In this document: positions 9,105 to 18,860 of the stretch, piece by piece
How positions within the stretch are numbered: the stretch's first letter is position 1
How the letters are laid out: each line of letters opens with the position of its first letter
NCBI GenBank assembly: GCA_964058805.1
Contig: CAXKVV010001003.1
Location: 1-29,160 of the forward strand
Direction: 5' to 3'
Length of the DNA stretch: 29,160 bases
DNA from: Schoenoplectus triqueter
Lineage: Eukaryota > Streptophyta > Magnoliopsida > Poales > Cyperaceae
Translations under genes and position numbers: made by a program
The notes under the pieces: model-generated
Seen by the model: the letters and a program-made list of their open reading frames with translations, nothing else
What the model was told of the DNA's origin: nothing
Databases searched by the model: none

Positions 9105-9655
9105 AGAATCGATTGATCTCAGTTGCAAACTTGAGAACTCGATTGAATTTCTTCAATCCTTCAAGAAGAGAGATCTGTCACTCTTGGATCACAGTCAATT
9201 AGTGATTTGGAAGCTTGATTTGTGGTAATTCAAAGGAAAGGTATGTAATTCAAACTTCTATTGGAATAACAGTATAATCTTCAGTGAATTTTCTATCTTT
9301 TCTTTTGATTTTCACTTTTCTACTCTTTTCTTTGTGAATTGCTTGATTTGATCCTTATATTTGCTTCATTTCTTGAGTGAATCTTGATCACAGAGATTGT
9401 AATTGAGCTGGTTAAATCGATTGATCTCGGTTAAAACCTGAGAACTCGATACCAGTAGGGATTCTTGATTTGATTTTTTGTTTAAACGTCAAATTCATCT
9501 CAGTCTGTGTTTGTATCTTATGTATTCAAGGTCGTAGTGTTGTTCAAAGTCGATTGATCTCAGTTCCAACTTGAGAACTCGACTGAATTCATGATCTTCA
9601 ACGTGTTATCGCGTCGTACCAGTTCAATCTAGTTCCAGACTTGAGATTAGGGAAG
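9105..9655 (+). repeat. Dispersed 40-bp motif, three clear copies
   Basis: The phrase TCGATTGATCTCAGTT, a short variable link, then (C)TTGAGAACTCGA occurs at about 9112, 9416 and 9549. A weaker fourth trace (CTAGTTCCAGACTTGAGATTA) lies near 9628. Spacing is irregular (about 304 and 133 bases). The motif contains its own partial inversion, since TCGATTG and its near-complement both appear. Function unknown. Confidence 0.75.
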
Positions 9656-9659
9656 ATTG

Positions 9660-10560
9660 CATGCATAATTGGATATAGCTCAGTTATAATTGTCATTATG
9701 AAGCCTATTAAGTGCATAAGTCGCATTGAAAGTGGATGAGTAGTCGGAATTTTGAGTAAAAGATGATCGGTATCGGGCGATGCTGCACTGTGTCAATTCC
9801 ATTAGCTCATAATGTAATTATCATCCAAATTAGATATGTAATCTCAGCTTGATTCCTATAGACACGTTAAACGATGCATTATTAACTCTGAATTGCCAAA
9901 AAACATCGTTAAATTTGGTTATAACTCGTGTCCATACCTTCGGTACCGAACTGCACCACTGTACTCCGAGTAACATTTGTCAAGTATGATTCATTGGGTC
10001 AATTTGAGCTACAATAATCATGTTAATTCGTGCCAACATACATAAACGATGCAAACAGGGCATTTAATTGTACAAAGTATTGATCAATTCCATTGAATTT
10101 CTAAGAATTGAGATTCGGTACCGATTGGTACCAAATCGACCCATCTGGCATTGATATACCATGTGATTCACCGCATAGATCATTAATCAAACGCCGTAGA
10201 ATAACTCCTCACGGCAAGACGACCCTGAGGCAGTCGCCTGATCGGAGGGAGATGGCCGCAGTCGCCAGCGCTGCCAATGGCACGAATCTTGGAACTCATG
10301 TTGACTGGGGAGTCAGAGAATCACGGCAGCACGGGTATTGATGCGCATGTGTGAATCTTGAAGAGATCGAGCGATAGAAATAAAAGCACTGTTTTAGATA
10401 AAGATACAGAATGAATCTGGGCCTTACATCTCATGGGGTTTAATCTTGAAGTGAATCTGACGGCCCAAATAAGAATAAAGTTAAATGAAAGATAGGCGCT
10501 AATCTTGATACAGATCTGGCGGCCCATATTAAGCCCATTAATTAAATAATAACAGAACAC
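9660..10560. other. Noncoding; includes a GC-rich island at 10180-10340
   Basis: The phrase AAACGATGCA recurs near 9868 and 10044. GC content rises sharply at 10180-10340, where plus-strand frame 10108-10341 stays open for 77 codons but has no family resemblance that I can recognise. At 10440-10545 a phrase of the form TCTGGCGGCCCA or TCTGACGGCCCA appears twice (10456 and 10505). The island could be an exon fragment captured by an element; this is unproven. Confidence 0.35.
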
Positions 10561-11765
10561 TGATTATATATAATGAATAAATGATTTGAAAATGCTCCTG
10601 AACTCCAAATTGACTCAAATTTGTTTCTAAAATTTCCTTATTTTTCATACTATTTTTCTATACAATAATATTCCAGTTTTAAAAGTATAATCATGATAAA
10701 ACAATTTAAAAGCAAAAGACATTACATATATTGATATATTTGACCTAGCTTTGACTTGTCATTTTAAATACTATAAAAATCCCAAAAATACAAATAAAAA
10801 TCATAAATAATAACTAGATATATTTTAGTGATTTTTCAAGTGATTTTCCATGAAATAATAATGATGATAGTAATATGCCATAATAAATAATGAGATTAGC
10901 TATATTCTTTGATAAATAAAGAAATATGAATAATAATAGATATTATGTTAATATTTTCTGTAAAAAGAATAATAAAAATAAATAGCACAAAATATACCAA
11001 AAAAATATATACTACCATGGTAATAAATAGTAAAGTACATTTTCTTTTATAATAAAGGATAGTAATATAGCTTTATAATATGAATTGTATTTCTTTTGTT
11101 ATTTCTATACAAATATACAATAAAAATATTTTTGATAAATAAAATGAAACAAAATAATAGTTGTAATAGAAATATAATGAATTTCATCTCTTATAGCTAT
11201 TTTCAACTAATAATAATAAAAAAAATCTTATACTTTTATATGGATAATAAATAGAAATAATAAAAAATATACAATGAATAGTATAATAAATAGGATAGGA
11301 TATTAATAATGATTTCTTTTTAGCTATTATAGATTTTAAAAAAATAAAAAATAAAAAATAATAATAATAATAAAAAAATAATATAGCTAACCATCTTTTG
11401 ATTTTGTAAATAATTCCTACATAATGAATAGTGTTTCAACATAATAGAATATAATAATAAAATTCTACTACTTTGGCTATTATAAATATTTTAAAAATAC
11501 AAATAAAAAATCATAGCCATTTTATTTTCTATTATTTTTGTAAGTGATTTTCTACAAAATAAATAGAGTTTAGAAATAATAAAAATAAAATTCTACTATT
11601 TTAGCTATTATAAAAATCCCAAAAATATAAATGAAACTCTAGTTAATAGCTAATCCCCTTTTCCTATTATTTTGTAAATAATTTTTCTACATAGATAAAT
11701 AGAGTTTAAAAAAAAAATAATAATAATAATAATGAAATATAATAATAATAATAATAATAATGAAT
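10560..11765. repeat. Very AT-rich degenerate tandem repeats
   Basis: A unit of roughly 110-120 bases can be followed, with anchor phrases TAGCTATTATAAA, AAAAATACAAATAAAAA and AGTGATTTTC(T/C)A. Clear anchors lie near 10750-10860, 11320, 11475-11575 and 11600-11705. Units are badly eroded by small indels in A and T runs. There is no coding potential. Such blocks occur in plant LTR elements and scaffold-like AT-rich intergenic DNA. Confidence 0.6.
11710..11765. repeat. AAT trinucleotide microsatellite
   Basis: Two runs of (AAT)n, about six and seven repeats, are separated by GAAATAT. They cap the AT-rich block. A shorter run lies near 11360. Confidence 0.9.
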
Positions 11766-11824
11766 AAATTAATTTTCATAATAAAAATAATAATGGAAAG
11801 TATTATGTAAAAGACTTTGAAGAT

Positions 11825-12460
11825 GAATAAAAATGCTTACACAAGGAGTGTAGAGCCACATGAGAATATCTGCACACATGATATAACCTTTAAAACGATT
11901 AGTCAGGACGAGAACATCTTGACATAGAATGATGAAGGCTTTGATAGCAACATAAGAGGATATGTCAAGACAAGAACATCTTGGCATTTGATGAAGAATA
12001 ATAAGATACGTCGAGACAGGAACATTTTGATGTAGGATGATTAAGACTTCGATAACAACATGAGGAAATATGTCGAGACAAGAACATCTTGACGTTTGAT
12101 GAAGAATAATCAGAGCTACGATATTAACATGAAGATGTATGTCAACTCTGAGGAAGAAGAACATTACGATGTCCTAGAGAGGTGACATCTTAATGACTCA
12201 CTGCCATGAGCAAGTAACTCATGATTGAATACGCTCACACAAGGGGTGTAGGGCAACATAGTAATTTTGCACAAGTAATGCAACATGTAGAATGACTAGT
12301 CGAGACAAGAACATCTTGACGCTCGCTGAAGAATGACCAAAGCTACGACATCAGCATGGAGAGATATGTCGACTTTGAAGAAAAAGAACATTACGATGTC
12401 CGAGCGAAGTGACATTTTAATGACTCGGTGTCATGAACAAGTAATTCATGACCACTTGAG
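11825..12460. repeat. Two-level repeat: GTCGAGACAAGAACATCTTGACG motif and long unit
   Basis: The short motif, seen as GAGACAAGAACATCTTGACG with variants, appears near 11911, 11967, 12011, 12072 and 12301. It contains its own palindrome, CAAGAACATCTTG. On a larger scale, the passage beginning CACAAGGAGTGTAG at about 11840 and CACAAGGGGTGTAG at about 12239 restarts the same order of phrases: motif, then GAAGAAGAACATTACGATGTCC (12154 and 12381), then TCATGA-CAAGTAA-TCATGA. So a long unit of about 230-400 bp is duplicated, and the first copy is further expanded inside. Confidence 0.8.
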
Positions 12461-12509
12461 CTAGTAAGACTGAACTCATCCGTCGATAAGTTCGTCTTCT
12501 GGCTCATTT

Positions 12510-13120
12510 CCCGAGACTGTGAGATTGAATCGTTCTGTAGGTAGATTCATCCACAAAACAGTGAATGTGAACCGTTCTGTAGGTAGGTTCCTTCACTAAC
12601 ACATGCCTCAATGTTGAACTGGCCCAGCGCTTCAGGTTTAACATTGTGTGCAATTGTGTTTCCTAGGTTTATGAATCGGCTTAGTGCTTCGAATTCATGA
12701 TCTAGAAGATCGGCGAGAAGAAACACGTGGGCCATATCCACCCTTCTCCTGATTCACCAACCTCAAGATCAACCGGCTCAGCGCTTCGAGTTGTATTTTG
12801 TGTGATTGGTTGTTGACTAGTTAAGATTGAACCGATCTGTTTGTAGGTTTATCTTCTAGATCAACGGAGGTCGAGTCGTTCTGTATGTAGACTCACCTCA
12901 AGCCCCTCTGAAGAGATTAACCTGGTCTGTAGGTAAGGTTACATCTCGAGGTGGCATAGACTGAACCGATCTGTTTGTAGGTTCGTCTTCCATAGGACAA
13001 AACCGATCTGTTTGTAGGTTTGTCTTCCATAGATTGAACTGATCTGTTTGTAGGTTCGTCTTCTATAGGGTTAAATAAAGATTGAACCGATCTGTTTGTA
13101 GGTTCGTCTTCCATGGACCC
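12510..13120. repeat. Minisatellite built on CCGATCTGTTTGTAGGTTCG
   Basis: Near-identical copies of GAACCGATCTGTTTGTAGG lie at about 12828, 12964, 13006, 13039 and 13086. More divergent relatives reading GTTCTGTAGGTAG or GGTCTGTAGGTA lie near 12530, 12575, 12872 and 12925. Spacers differ in length and sequence (about 30 to 135 bases), and many copies are followed by TTCGTCTTCCAT. A second phrase, CGGCTCAGCGCTTCGA, or a variant, is repeated at about 12620, 12680 and 12776. Repeat divergence and irregular spacing rule out a CRISPR array. Confidence 0.8.
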
Positions 13121-13250
13121 CTTTTTATAAACCTAGACGACCACTTGATCATCTTTTAACTATACTATTTGTTTCTCTCTTTCAAAGATCCAGAGGTGCC
13201 TCGAGGTTAGTAGCCCAGGGTAATTAACGGTGGGGGCTTGCGCCCACCGG
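13115..13250 (+). other. LTR-like end with TATA box and hairpin
   Basis: TTTTTATAAACC at about 13119 resembles a TATA box and is followed by a CT-rich tract, as in the R/U5 part of a plant LTR. A hairpin CGGTGGG-GGCTTGCG-CCCACCG lies at 13228-13249. The segment TTGCGCCCACCG resembles the GGCGCCCACCG phrase often found at plant Gypsy LTR/internal junctions. With no partner LTR and no polyprotein beside it, this is at best a solo or truncated LTR covering some of the repeats to the left. Confidence 0.4.
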
Positions 13251-13289
13251 AATCTACAAGAACTCACAATCACTAAAAACCCCCTGAAT

Positions 13290-13450
13290 GTGCATCCAAA
13301 TATCTCTAAACGGCAGAATCAGCCGACACCCAGTAGATGCACGCTCGGGAGGGATCTCCGTGTCCTTCTTCCGCGAACCCATCGCCCAGCGGCGGTGCGG
13401 CGGCGCGCGAAAAAGGGTCGCACAGATTCACTTAATCGTTATATGTCTCA
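13290..13450. other. GC-rich island, possibly a captured exon fragment
   Basis: About 130 bases here are far richer in G and C than anything within a kilobase, with a CGGCGGTGCGGCGGCGCGCG core at about 13390. The plus-strand frame 13230-13499 stays open across it, as does a minus-strand frame reading RKKDTEIPPERAS. Neither is a family I recognise. The contrast in base composition suggests imported sequence. Confidence 0.35.
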
Positions 13451-13499
13451 TGAAGCGTTAATGCTTTATCAAGAGTTACATAATGATACGCTCTATTAA

Positions 13500-13990
13500 C
13501 TTTTACACTATCTCTGCTTATAGAAAACTTAAAAAATATTTTTTAGTATGAGATTAGAATCGTTATAACGGTTTTCTGCGACAAAGAGTTTTTTCTTGCA
13601 AAATTGTGAAGAACATAAGATTTTGAATTATACATGTACATTAAATATGATCATGTACCTTCATAAAAGGCTCTACATTAATCTTGATCATCTACTATTG
13701 AATTCCTTGAAACTTCTTAGTATCCTACACACATATCTTAAAGAACTTTTTAAATTAAATAATATTTTGTAAAATAATAAAATCAAAGAAATTATTAAGT
13801 ACAATAAATTTTTATTTTTCTGAACGGTATTTAAGCTCTAATCGTTGAGCTTAGGCTTAATTATACTTTCAGCACCAAACTGATTTTTCTGAGTCTTGAG
13901 TGCTCATTGTTGTTCTTGATTTCTTAGAGTTTTGTCTTGTTACCCTTGTTGTTCTGAAGGAGCTAAAACTTCTAAATTATAAATTATTTT
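13500..13990. other. Noncoding, no feature recognised
   Basis: AT-rich sequence without protein, RNA or clear repeat signatures. A run containing TTGTTGTTCTTGATTTCTTAG near 13910-13930 recalls Copia LTR text, but nothing supports an LTR call. Confidence 0.4.
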
Positions 13991-13994
13991 TAGT

Positions 13995-14406
13995 AGAGTC
14001 AGGCTATGGTGCTACGCGTAGTTAATGATTAAATTTGCTATGGATTCAAAAATATAGTTAAATCAACTTCAAATCTTGATTTATGGGTCTCAATAAATTC
14101 TTTATATCAAAATATAATGGGATATAAAAAAAATTATTTTTTGAATTTTTTAAGTATTAGTTTTGGATTTTTAAAAATGACCCAGAAGATATATATTATT
14201 TTATTATTATTATTGAATCATCTTAAAAAATCCAAAACTAATACTTAAAAAATTCAAAAAATAGAATTTTTTATATCCCATCATATTTTTATATAAAGAA
14301 GTTATTGAGATCCATAAATCAAAATTTTAAGATGATTTACCTATAATTTTTAATCCGTAGCAAATTTGATCATTAACTACGTGCAGCAGCACCGTAGCCT
14401 AACTCT
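13995..14406. mobile_element. Foldback MITE with long inverted arms (copy A)
   Basis: The 412-bp segment folds on itself. The left end AGAGTCAGGCTATGGTGCTA matches the reverse complement of the right end, AGAGTTAGGCTACGGTGCTG. The arms stay complementary for about 190 bases each, through GTAGTTAATGAT, TAAATTCTTTATAT and TTTTTAAGTATTAGTTTTGG, to a short loop around 14180-14210. No protein is encoded. Internal phrases (TCTCA-TAAATTCTTTATAT, then CC(C)ATAA or ATGGGAT) match the two foldback elements at 23429 and 23832, so all three appear to be one family. No convincing target duplication was found. Confidence 0.85.
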
Positions 14407-14500
14407 TTTGAATAATATAGTGGCGTTCCATTAGTGAAAAGAGACCTGCGGATGTAGATTTTTATAACCGAACCAGCATATTCTTCTTTATTTTTCAGCA

Positions 14501-14694
14501 CTTACATTTTGTGTTTTTCACATTCTATATTTTTACTAAGTTATATTTTTTAATCATTATTTTACATTAATTGCTTCTTTTTGTAATTGATATTTGGCTT
14601 ACATTTTGTGTTTTTCACATTCTATATTTTTAGAAAGTTATATTTTTTAATCATTATTTTACATGAATTGCTTATTTTTGTAATTGATATTTGG
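14501..14694. repeat. 97-bp tandem duplication
   Basis: Units 14501-14597 and 14598-14694 begin with CTTACATTTTGTGTTTTTCA and differ at only a few positions (for example TTACTAAG versus TTAGAAAG). The duplication is head-to-tail with no spacer and noncoding. Confidence 0.95.
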
Positions 14695-14767
14695 TTGAAT
14701 TCTCTTTGCATATTTCAGTTAATTCTTATCTAAGACATAGATAATTAAGTAGTCACTAAATCGGTTT

Positions 14768-14893
14768 TATATTTTGGATAATTTATTAATTATGCTTAAG
14801 TAATTGATGAGTGAGCAGATTCTTTAAATTTATATTTTGGATAATTTATTAATTATGCTTAAGTAATTGATGAGTGAGCAGATTCTTTAAATT
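14768..14893. repeat. 63-bp perfect tandem duplication
   Basis: Units 14768-14830 and 14831-14893 both run from TATATTTTGGATAATTTATT to GCAGATTCTTTAAATT and appear identical by eye, which implies a recent event or an assembly-level duplication. It is noncoding. Confidence 0.95.
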
Positions 14894-14899
14894 TAATAC

Positions 14900-15187
14900 T
14901 TGTATGAACTTTTTAATGTTCGTTTAAACTTTTAATTAAAATTCCCTTTGTTCGTATAAACTCAATTACGTGAAACTTTCTAAGGATTATCCTAGTCCAA
15001 CATTAGAGTCACACAATTGAGTACTAATATGAACAATGGAACTGAACTAGAGGTACGAAAAGTGATTGGTTTATATTTATATACATTCATATTTTTTCCA
15101 AATAGCAGATGTGGGACTGAACAACTGGGTATCCGGATAAGGCTGACCCGAGTAAAAAATCGGTCCAATCCGAATAAAAATTGAGGC
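14900..15187. other. Noncoding, no feature recognised
   Basis: No coding or RNA signature. TCCGAATAAAAATT at about 15168 is one of several dispersed copies of a phrase also seen near 15789, 17313 and 17394. Confidence 0.4.
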
Positions 15188-15557
15188 ATGAGGTTTTTTT
15201 CAGACCGTTTTTTAGTAATAGTAATTATTATTAAATTAATATTATTACAAATAAGAATGAGAACCGTAAAATTTCAAATATATGAATGGCAACGCGTCAC
15301 TGTCAGTGGCGCGTTTGCTTCTTATATATACAAAACACGCAGCGTCTCTCCATCTCACTTGCACGGGGTTTGGACGAAACGCGTCACTGGCAGTGGCGCG
15401 TTTCGTCCGCGCCACTGGTAGTAGCGCGCTGCCATTCGTATATTTGAAATTTTACGGTTCTTTCTTATTTTTAATAATATTAATTTAATAATAATTATTA
15501 ATAATAAAACTGCCAAACCTCGATCTTTGCTATAGCCTGTAAAAAACAAACCTCTCA
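15188..15557. mobile_element. Foldback MITE with CG-rich palindromic centre
   Basis: The arms are complementary over roughly 100 bases each. ATTATTAAATTAATATTATT, GAACCGTAAAATTTCAAATA and GAATGGCA on the left meet their reverse complements at 15425-15520 on the right. The outer ends ATG-AGGTTTTTTTCAG and ATGAGAGGTTTGTTTTTTACAG also pair. The centre holds three copies of a CGCG(T/C)CACTGNCAGTGGCGCG-type palindrome (15291-15316, 15373-15407, 15408-15428). The AT-rich arms contrast sharply with this GC-rich centre. No transposase is encoded, and the short frames across it are by-products. Confidence 0.83.
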
Positions 15558-15599
15558 TTCTAAATAACACGGATTTTTTTTAGTTTTCTCCTTTAAAAA

Positions 15600-16045
15600 A
15601 TTTACACTGAATACAAATAATTGTTTATTTTTTTAAATAAAAAAGTAAAAGTTCTTCAGCATGTATTAGCATAATTGGAGAGTTTTTTTTTACAAGCACT
15701 AACATGATCCAAAATTTTCTTGAGCCATGTATAGTGGCCTAGAAAAAAACTTGGACCATGATTTTTTTTTTTTACAGCTGCGTGGTTTGAATTTTTATTC
15801 GGACCATTTTTTTTTTACTAAAAGCTTCAAAGTAATAAATTCTATATATTTTTTTAAATACATCCAGATATGCTGGTCTGAATTTTTGTCTTGTACTACA
15901 TAATGCATGAAAATGAATGCATGTACTAAAATTCTAAATAAATGTTGAACAAGATCCATATTGTATGAAAATTAATGCATACAACATAATTAGAAATTAA
16001 TTAAACAGTGAAAAAGTTCGGTAGTAGCACCATCGGTAAAATTAT
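15600..16045. other. Noncoding with long T runs
   Basis: Several T8-T12 runs and two copies of a short phrase (GAAAATGAATGCATGTAC near 15909 and GAAAATTAATGCATACAAC near 15966). TTTTTATTCGGACCA at about 15787 is the reverse of the dispersed CCGAATAAAAA phrase. No gene is seen. Confidence 0.4.
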
Positions 16046-16054
16046 TTTTTTCTC

Positions 16055-16965
16055 AGCACACCAGGCGCAAAAAGCGCTCACTTAAGCGCAAAGGCGAGAC
16101 GCAAAAATAATCTTCGCCTTTTTGGGTTGTGAAGCAGGCGCAGTTACAAAATTGTGTGCTTTTGTGCACTTTTTGGTGAGACATAAAAAATGAGAGGCGC
16201 AAGGAGGCGCGCCTGATGAATTTTTTTACATCCAAGTTCGATTTATTATAATATTTAAATTTTAATATGAATTTAAAATATTTAGGCTTTTTGATTTAAA
16301 ATTTTATATGCCTTCAAAATGCAATTTTGATGAAATGATAATAGAGATGACAACAAAATAAAAAAATAAAAAAATAATATTAAAAATTCATATCTTATTA
16401 TAAATATTATGTACCATTTTAGATTAAAAGTTTCTAAACTACCATAATATATTATGTAAAAAATAAAAGTTAAATAATAAGTTAATAATCAAATCTATCG
16501 TTATAGCATGTAAATAAATAAATAAACTTTATTTTATTTAGAAATTTGATGAGATGATGAGTAATATTGTATATGTGTACATATCATCGATATATTTATA
16601 TTTTATAACAGTTGCAGTGAAACATAATCGAAGTTTAAATATGTTCTATTGAGATTTCGATATTAAATTTTTAGAATATAAAATTTCAATGTAAACTTTT
16701 AGTTACATATTTTTATTTTATTTGAAATAAAAAATATGTATTTTACTTATGTTTTTATATTATGAGATATATATATTATTTAAAAATAAGAAATAAAATT
16801 AATGATAATGTATTTCTATATCATTTTTTATCAAGCATTTCATTATATTAATTATATCAAATATAATTATGCGTCTCAGATTACTCAGACTCGCTCTTTT
16901 TTGTGCGCTTAACGACTCAGACGATTTCAATCATTTGCGTCTTGATTGTGCCTTTCACCTCTGAC
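16055..16965. mobile_element. Probable nonautonomous element with GCGC-rich ends
   Basis: The left 160 bases (16055-16215) are studded with AGGCGC, GGCGC, AAGCGC and GAGACGC, whereas the interior (16215-16860) is extremely AT-rich. The right end (16870-16965) carries inverted relatives: GCGTCTCA, GTGCGCTTAACGA and TTGCGTCTTG. TTAAGCGCA is present in opposite orientation on the two sides (about 16083 and 16906). That layout, GC-rich inverted subterminal repeats around an AT-rich core, matches a common class of plant nonautonomous DNA elements. No exact termini or target duplication could be fixed, so the class is unassigned. Confidence 0.45.
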
Positions 16966-17099
16966 TACCTTATAGCGGACCCAAATTCATTCATGGGGGA
17001 GATGACAAGAGATGAGGAAAACAAATCTGATTTTTTAGTAGAAGAAAAAAGATATAATTGCAAAATAATGTATAAAATGAAAATCTTAAAAAACTAAAA

Positions 17100-17570
17100 T
17101 TTTATCTCGATCTCTTATGTTTCGTATAAAAAAATATACAAAATTTATTACTTTTCACTTTAAAGTTTTATTCGGAATTTGTTTCAAATTTATTATTTTG
17201 GGGGCGTTTAGAAGGAATAATTTTCGTATTATAAAGAGTGAAGTTAAGAATGAAGGATTGCATATGATCACTTGAAAATTTTGTTCAGTATTTCTTTGGA
17301 CGTTTAATAAAAAAATGGCTCGAATAAAAATTCGGATCATGTAGATAAAAAATATTCATGGTCCAAATATTTTTCGGGTCATCATGTAGGGCCTGATAAA
17401 AATTCAGACCATACTGATATATATATCATAAATCCTCCAATCATGTTAATACTTGCGATTTTTTTACTTTTTCTATATTTAAAAAAAAATGCCAACTATT
17501 TGTAATTGCTTCCATACTTCATTCGTCACGAGTCTGTCAACATCGTATGAAAGCAGCGTCAAATTTTTCT
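17100..17570. other. Noncoding with dispersed CCGAATAAAAATTCGG phrase
   Basis: CTCGAATAAAAATTCGGATCATG at about 17311 is a near-palindrome. CCTGATAAAAATTCAGACCAT near 17391 is a second copy, with CATGGTCC between them. No coding sequence is visible. Confidence 0.4.
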
Positions 17571-17574
17571 AATG

Positions 17575-17730
17575 GCTATGAATGAATGGTAGATCTCGTG
17601 ATGAGATCACGAGGTTGCCACGCTGGACAAGTGCCATGTCACACGACCCCTCCCTTATTTCACGTGACACATGTGATATGTGACACGACGTGTCTTCTAT
17701 CAAACGCCCACACAGACGCTCCCCAGACGT
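17575..17730. promoter_or_regulatory. Possible plant promoter-like patch with G-box-like sites
   Basis: CTCGTGATGAGATCACGAG (17595-17613) is an 8-bp inverted repeat with a three-base centre. Nearby lie CACGTGAC (about 17661), CACATGTGATATGTGACACG and GACACGACGTGTC, all close to ACGT-core (ABRE/G-box) motifs. GC content is above that of its surroundings. No gene start follows in either direction, so a functional promoter is unproven. Confidence 0.3.
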
Positions 17731-18505
17731 ACTGAGTACTGACCCATCGGTCATTGCTGCTCTTGCATCTTTTTCTTTTATTTGTTCCTCTTTTTTGCAC
17801 GGTTGGCGAATTGCCTCGTTTTCTCTCACAAGTCAAAACTACATTTTTTAATTGAAAAATCGCATTATTTCTCCTATCATTTTTGTTGGTGATTGATTTT
17901 TCTCCTCTTATTGTGGTACATTGTTGATTGGTCGATAGCATAATATGGCCCACATGAAACACCCATGTGTCACCAGCTAATCCCGTTTATAAATATCGTA
18001 ATCTCTGTTGGACCCATTTATTTAATGCGCTTTTGCAATTATGCCTCAACCTGTTGCCTTCATTTCTCTCGTTTTCCTTTCAACCAATCCGGAAAATGTG
18101 ATATCCGGCTGACCTTCAACTCCAAAATTTTACGGAAAGAAAAGTTTTGAATTTCATCCACAGCTTTCAAAATGTATTATCATATGTTGTCTTATGTTTC
18201 TCTTTTATGGTCGCTGGCACCCAAAAAAAAATGTCAATCACAATTCCAACAGAAAAAAAAAAGTTGTAGATCACAACCAAGTATATTTAGTAAAATACTG
18301 AATACATGCACAATGACAACAGCGTGCATGATCAGTCATTCAATAATTCTGCAGATGAACGCAAAAAAAGGATGGGTTGCTTTCAAACTCAATATTTTCT
18401 TTCTTTTTTTTTTTTTGCAAATAAGCTCTCTCATCAACTCCAGCATTCATTTAATATTAGATGCCTTATGTGGGATTTTTCACGTGCATCTCTTTGAAGA
18501 GAGCT
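17730..18505. other. Noncoding, no gene recognised
   Basis: Open frames of up to 114 codons occur here on both strands, but none shows a domain, a repeat or a biased composition typical of protein. A pyrimidine-rich tract lies near 18390-18415. Confidence 0.4.
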
Positions 18506-18508
18506 TAG

Positions 18509-18616
18509 AGAGGTAACTCGTAACCATATATACTAGATATCAAGTTCGAAATTTAAATATGAAGAGGTGACTCATCATCATATATGCTAGATGTGCGGTT
18601 TGAAATTTAAATATGA
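18509..18616. repeat. 54-bp tandem duplication
   Basis: Units 18509-18562 and 18563-18616 share AGAGGT-ACTC, CATATAT-CTAGAT and GAAATTTAAATATGA in register. About a dozen differences indicate an older duplication. It is noncoding. Confidence 0.9.
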
Positions 18617-18711
18617 TTAAAATATAATATATTTTGCTCCCTAAAAATAAGAAAAATACACTACCACAATAAATAACATTAATAATATTTTTTAAAAAGG
18701 ATCAGCAGCCA

Positions 18712-18860
18712 TGGGCGGAATCAGAAACGATCGATAGGGTGTGCTTGGTTCAAATAAAAAGAATGTTTAGGTCAAACAAATATTTTTTTACCGTACGACT
18801 TTTATTTTTCAGTGAACCGAGGGGGTGCCCTGGCGCATACCTTGATTCCGCCTCTCGGTA
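18712..18860. mobile_element. Small TIR element with GGCGGAATCA ends
   Basis: GGGCGGAATCAGAAACG at about 18714 is matched in inverted orientation by CTTGATTCCGCCTCTC at about 18841-18856, bounding about 147 bases. The inner right side, GGGGGTGCCCTGGCGCATAC, recalls a common plant repeat in which 'ggcggagccag' ends flank a 'gccctggcgcacc' phrase. No target duplication is convincing, so the superfamily is left open. Confidence 0.5.

Noticed and set aside
12820..13115. Regularly repeated 30-base units resembling a CRISPR array
   Set aside because: Repeats vary, spacers differ widely in length and are themselves partly repeated, and the setting is plant nuclear DNA.
13230..13499. 89-codon plus-strand frame across the GC island
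   Set aside because: Basic, low-complexity translation with no recognised family; retained only as a composition anomaly.
17569..17962. Overlapping 86- and 100-codon minus-strand frames
   Set aside because: Two overlapping frames with no domain, arising over a patch of higher GC content.
18172..18516. 114-codon plus-strand frame
   Set aside because: Contains homopolymer-encoded lysine and phenylalanine runs and no recognisable motif.
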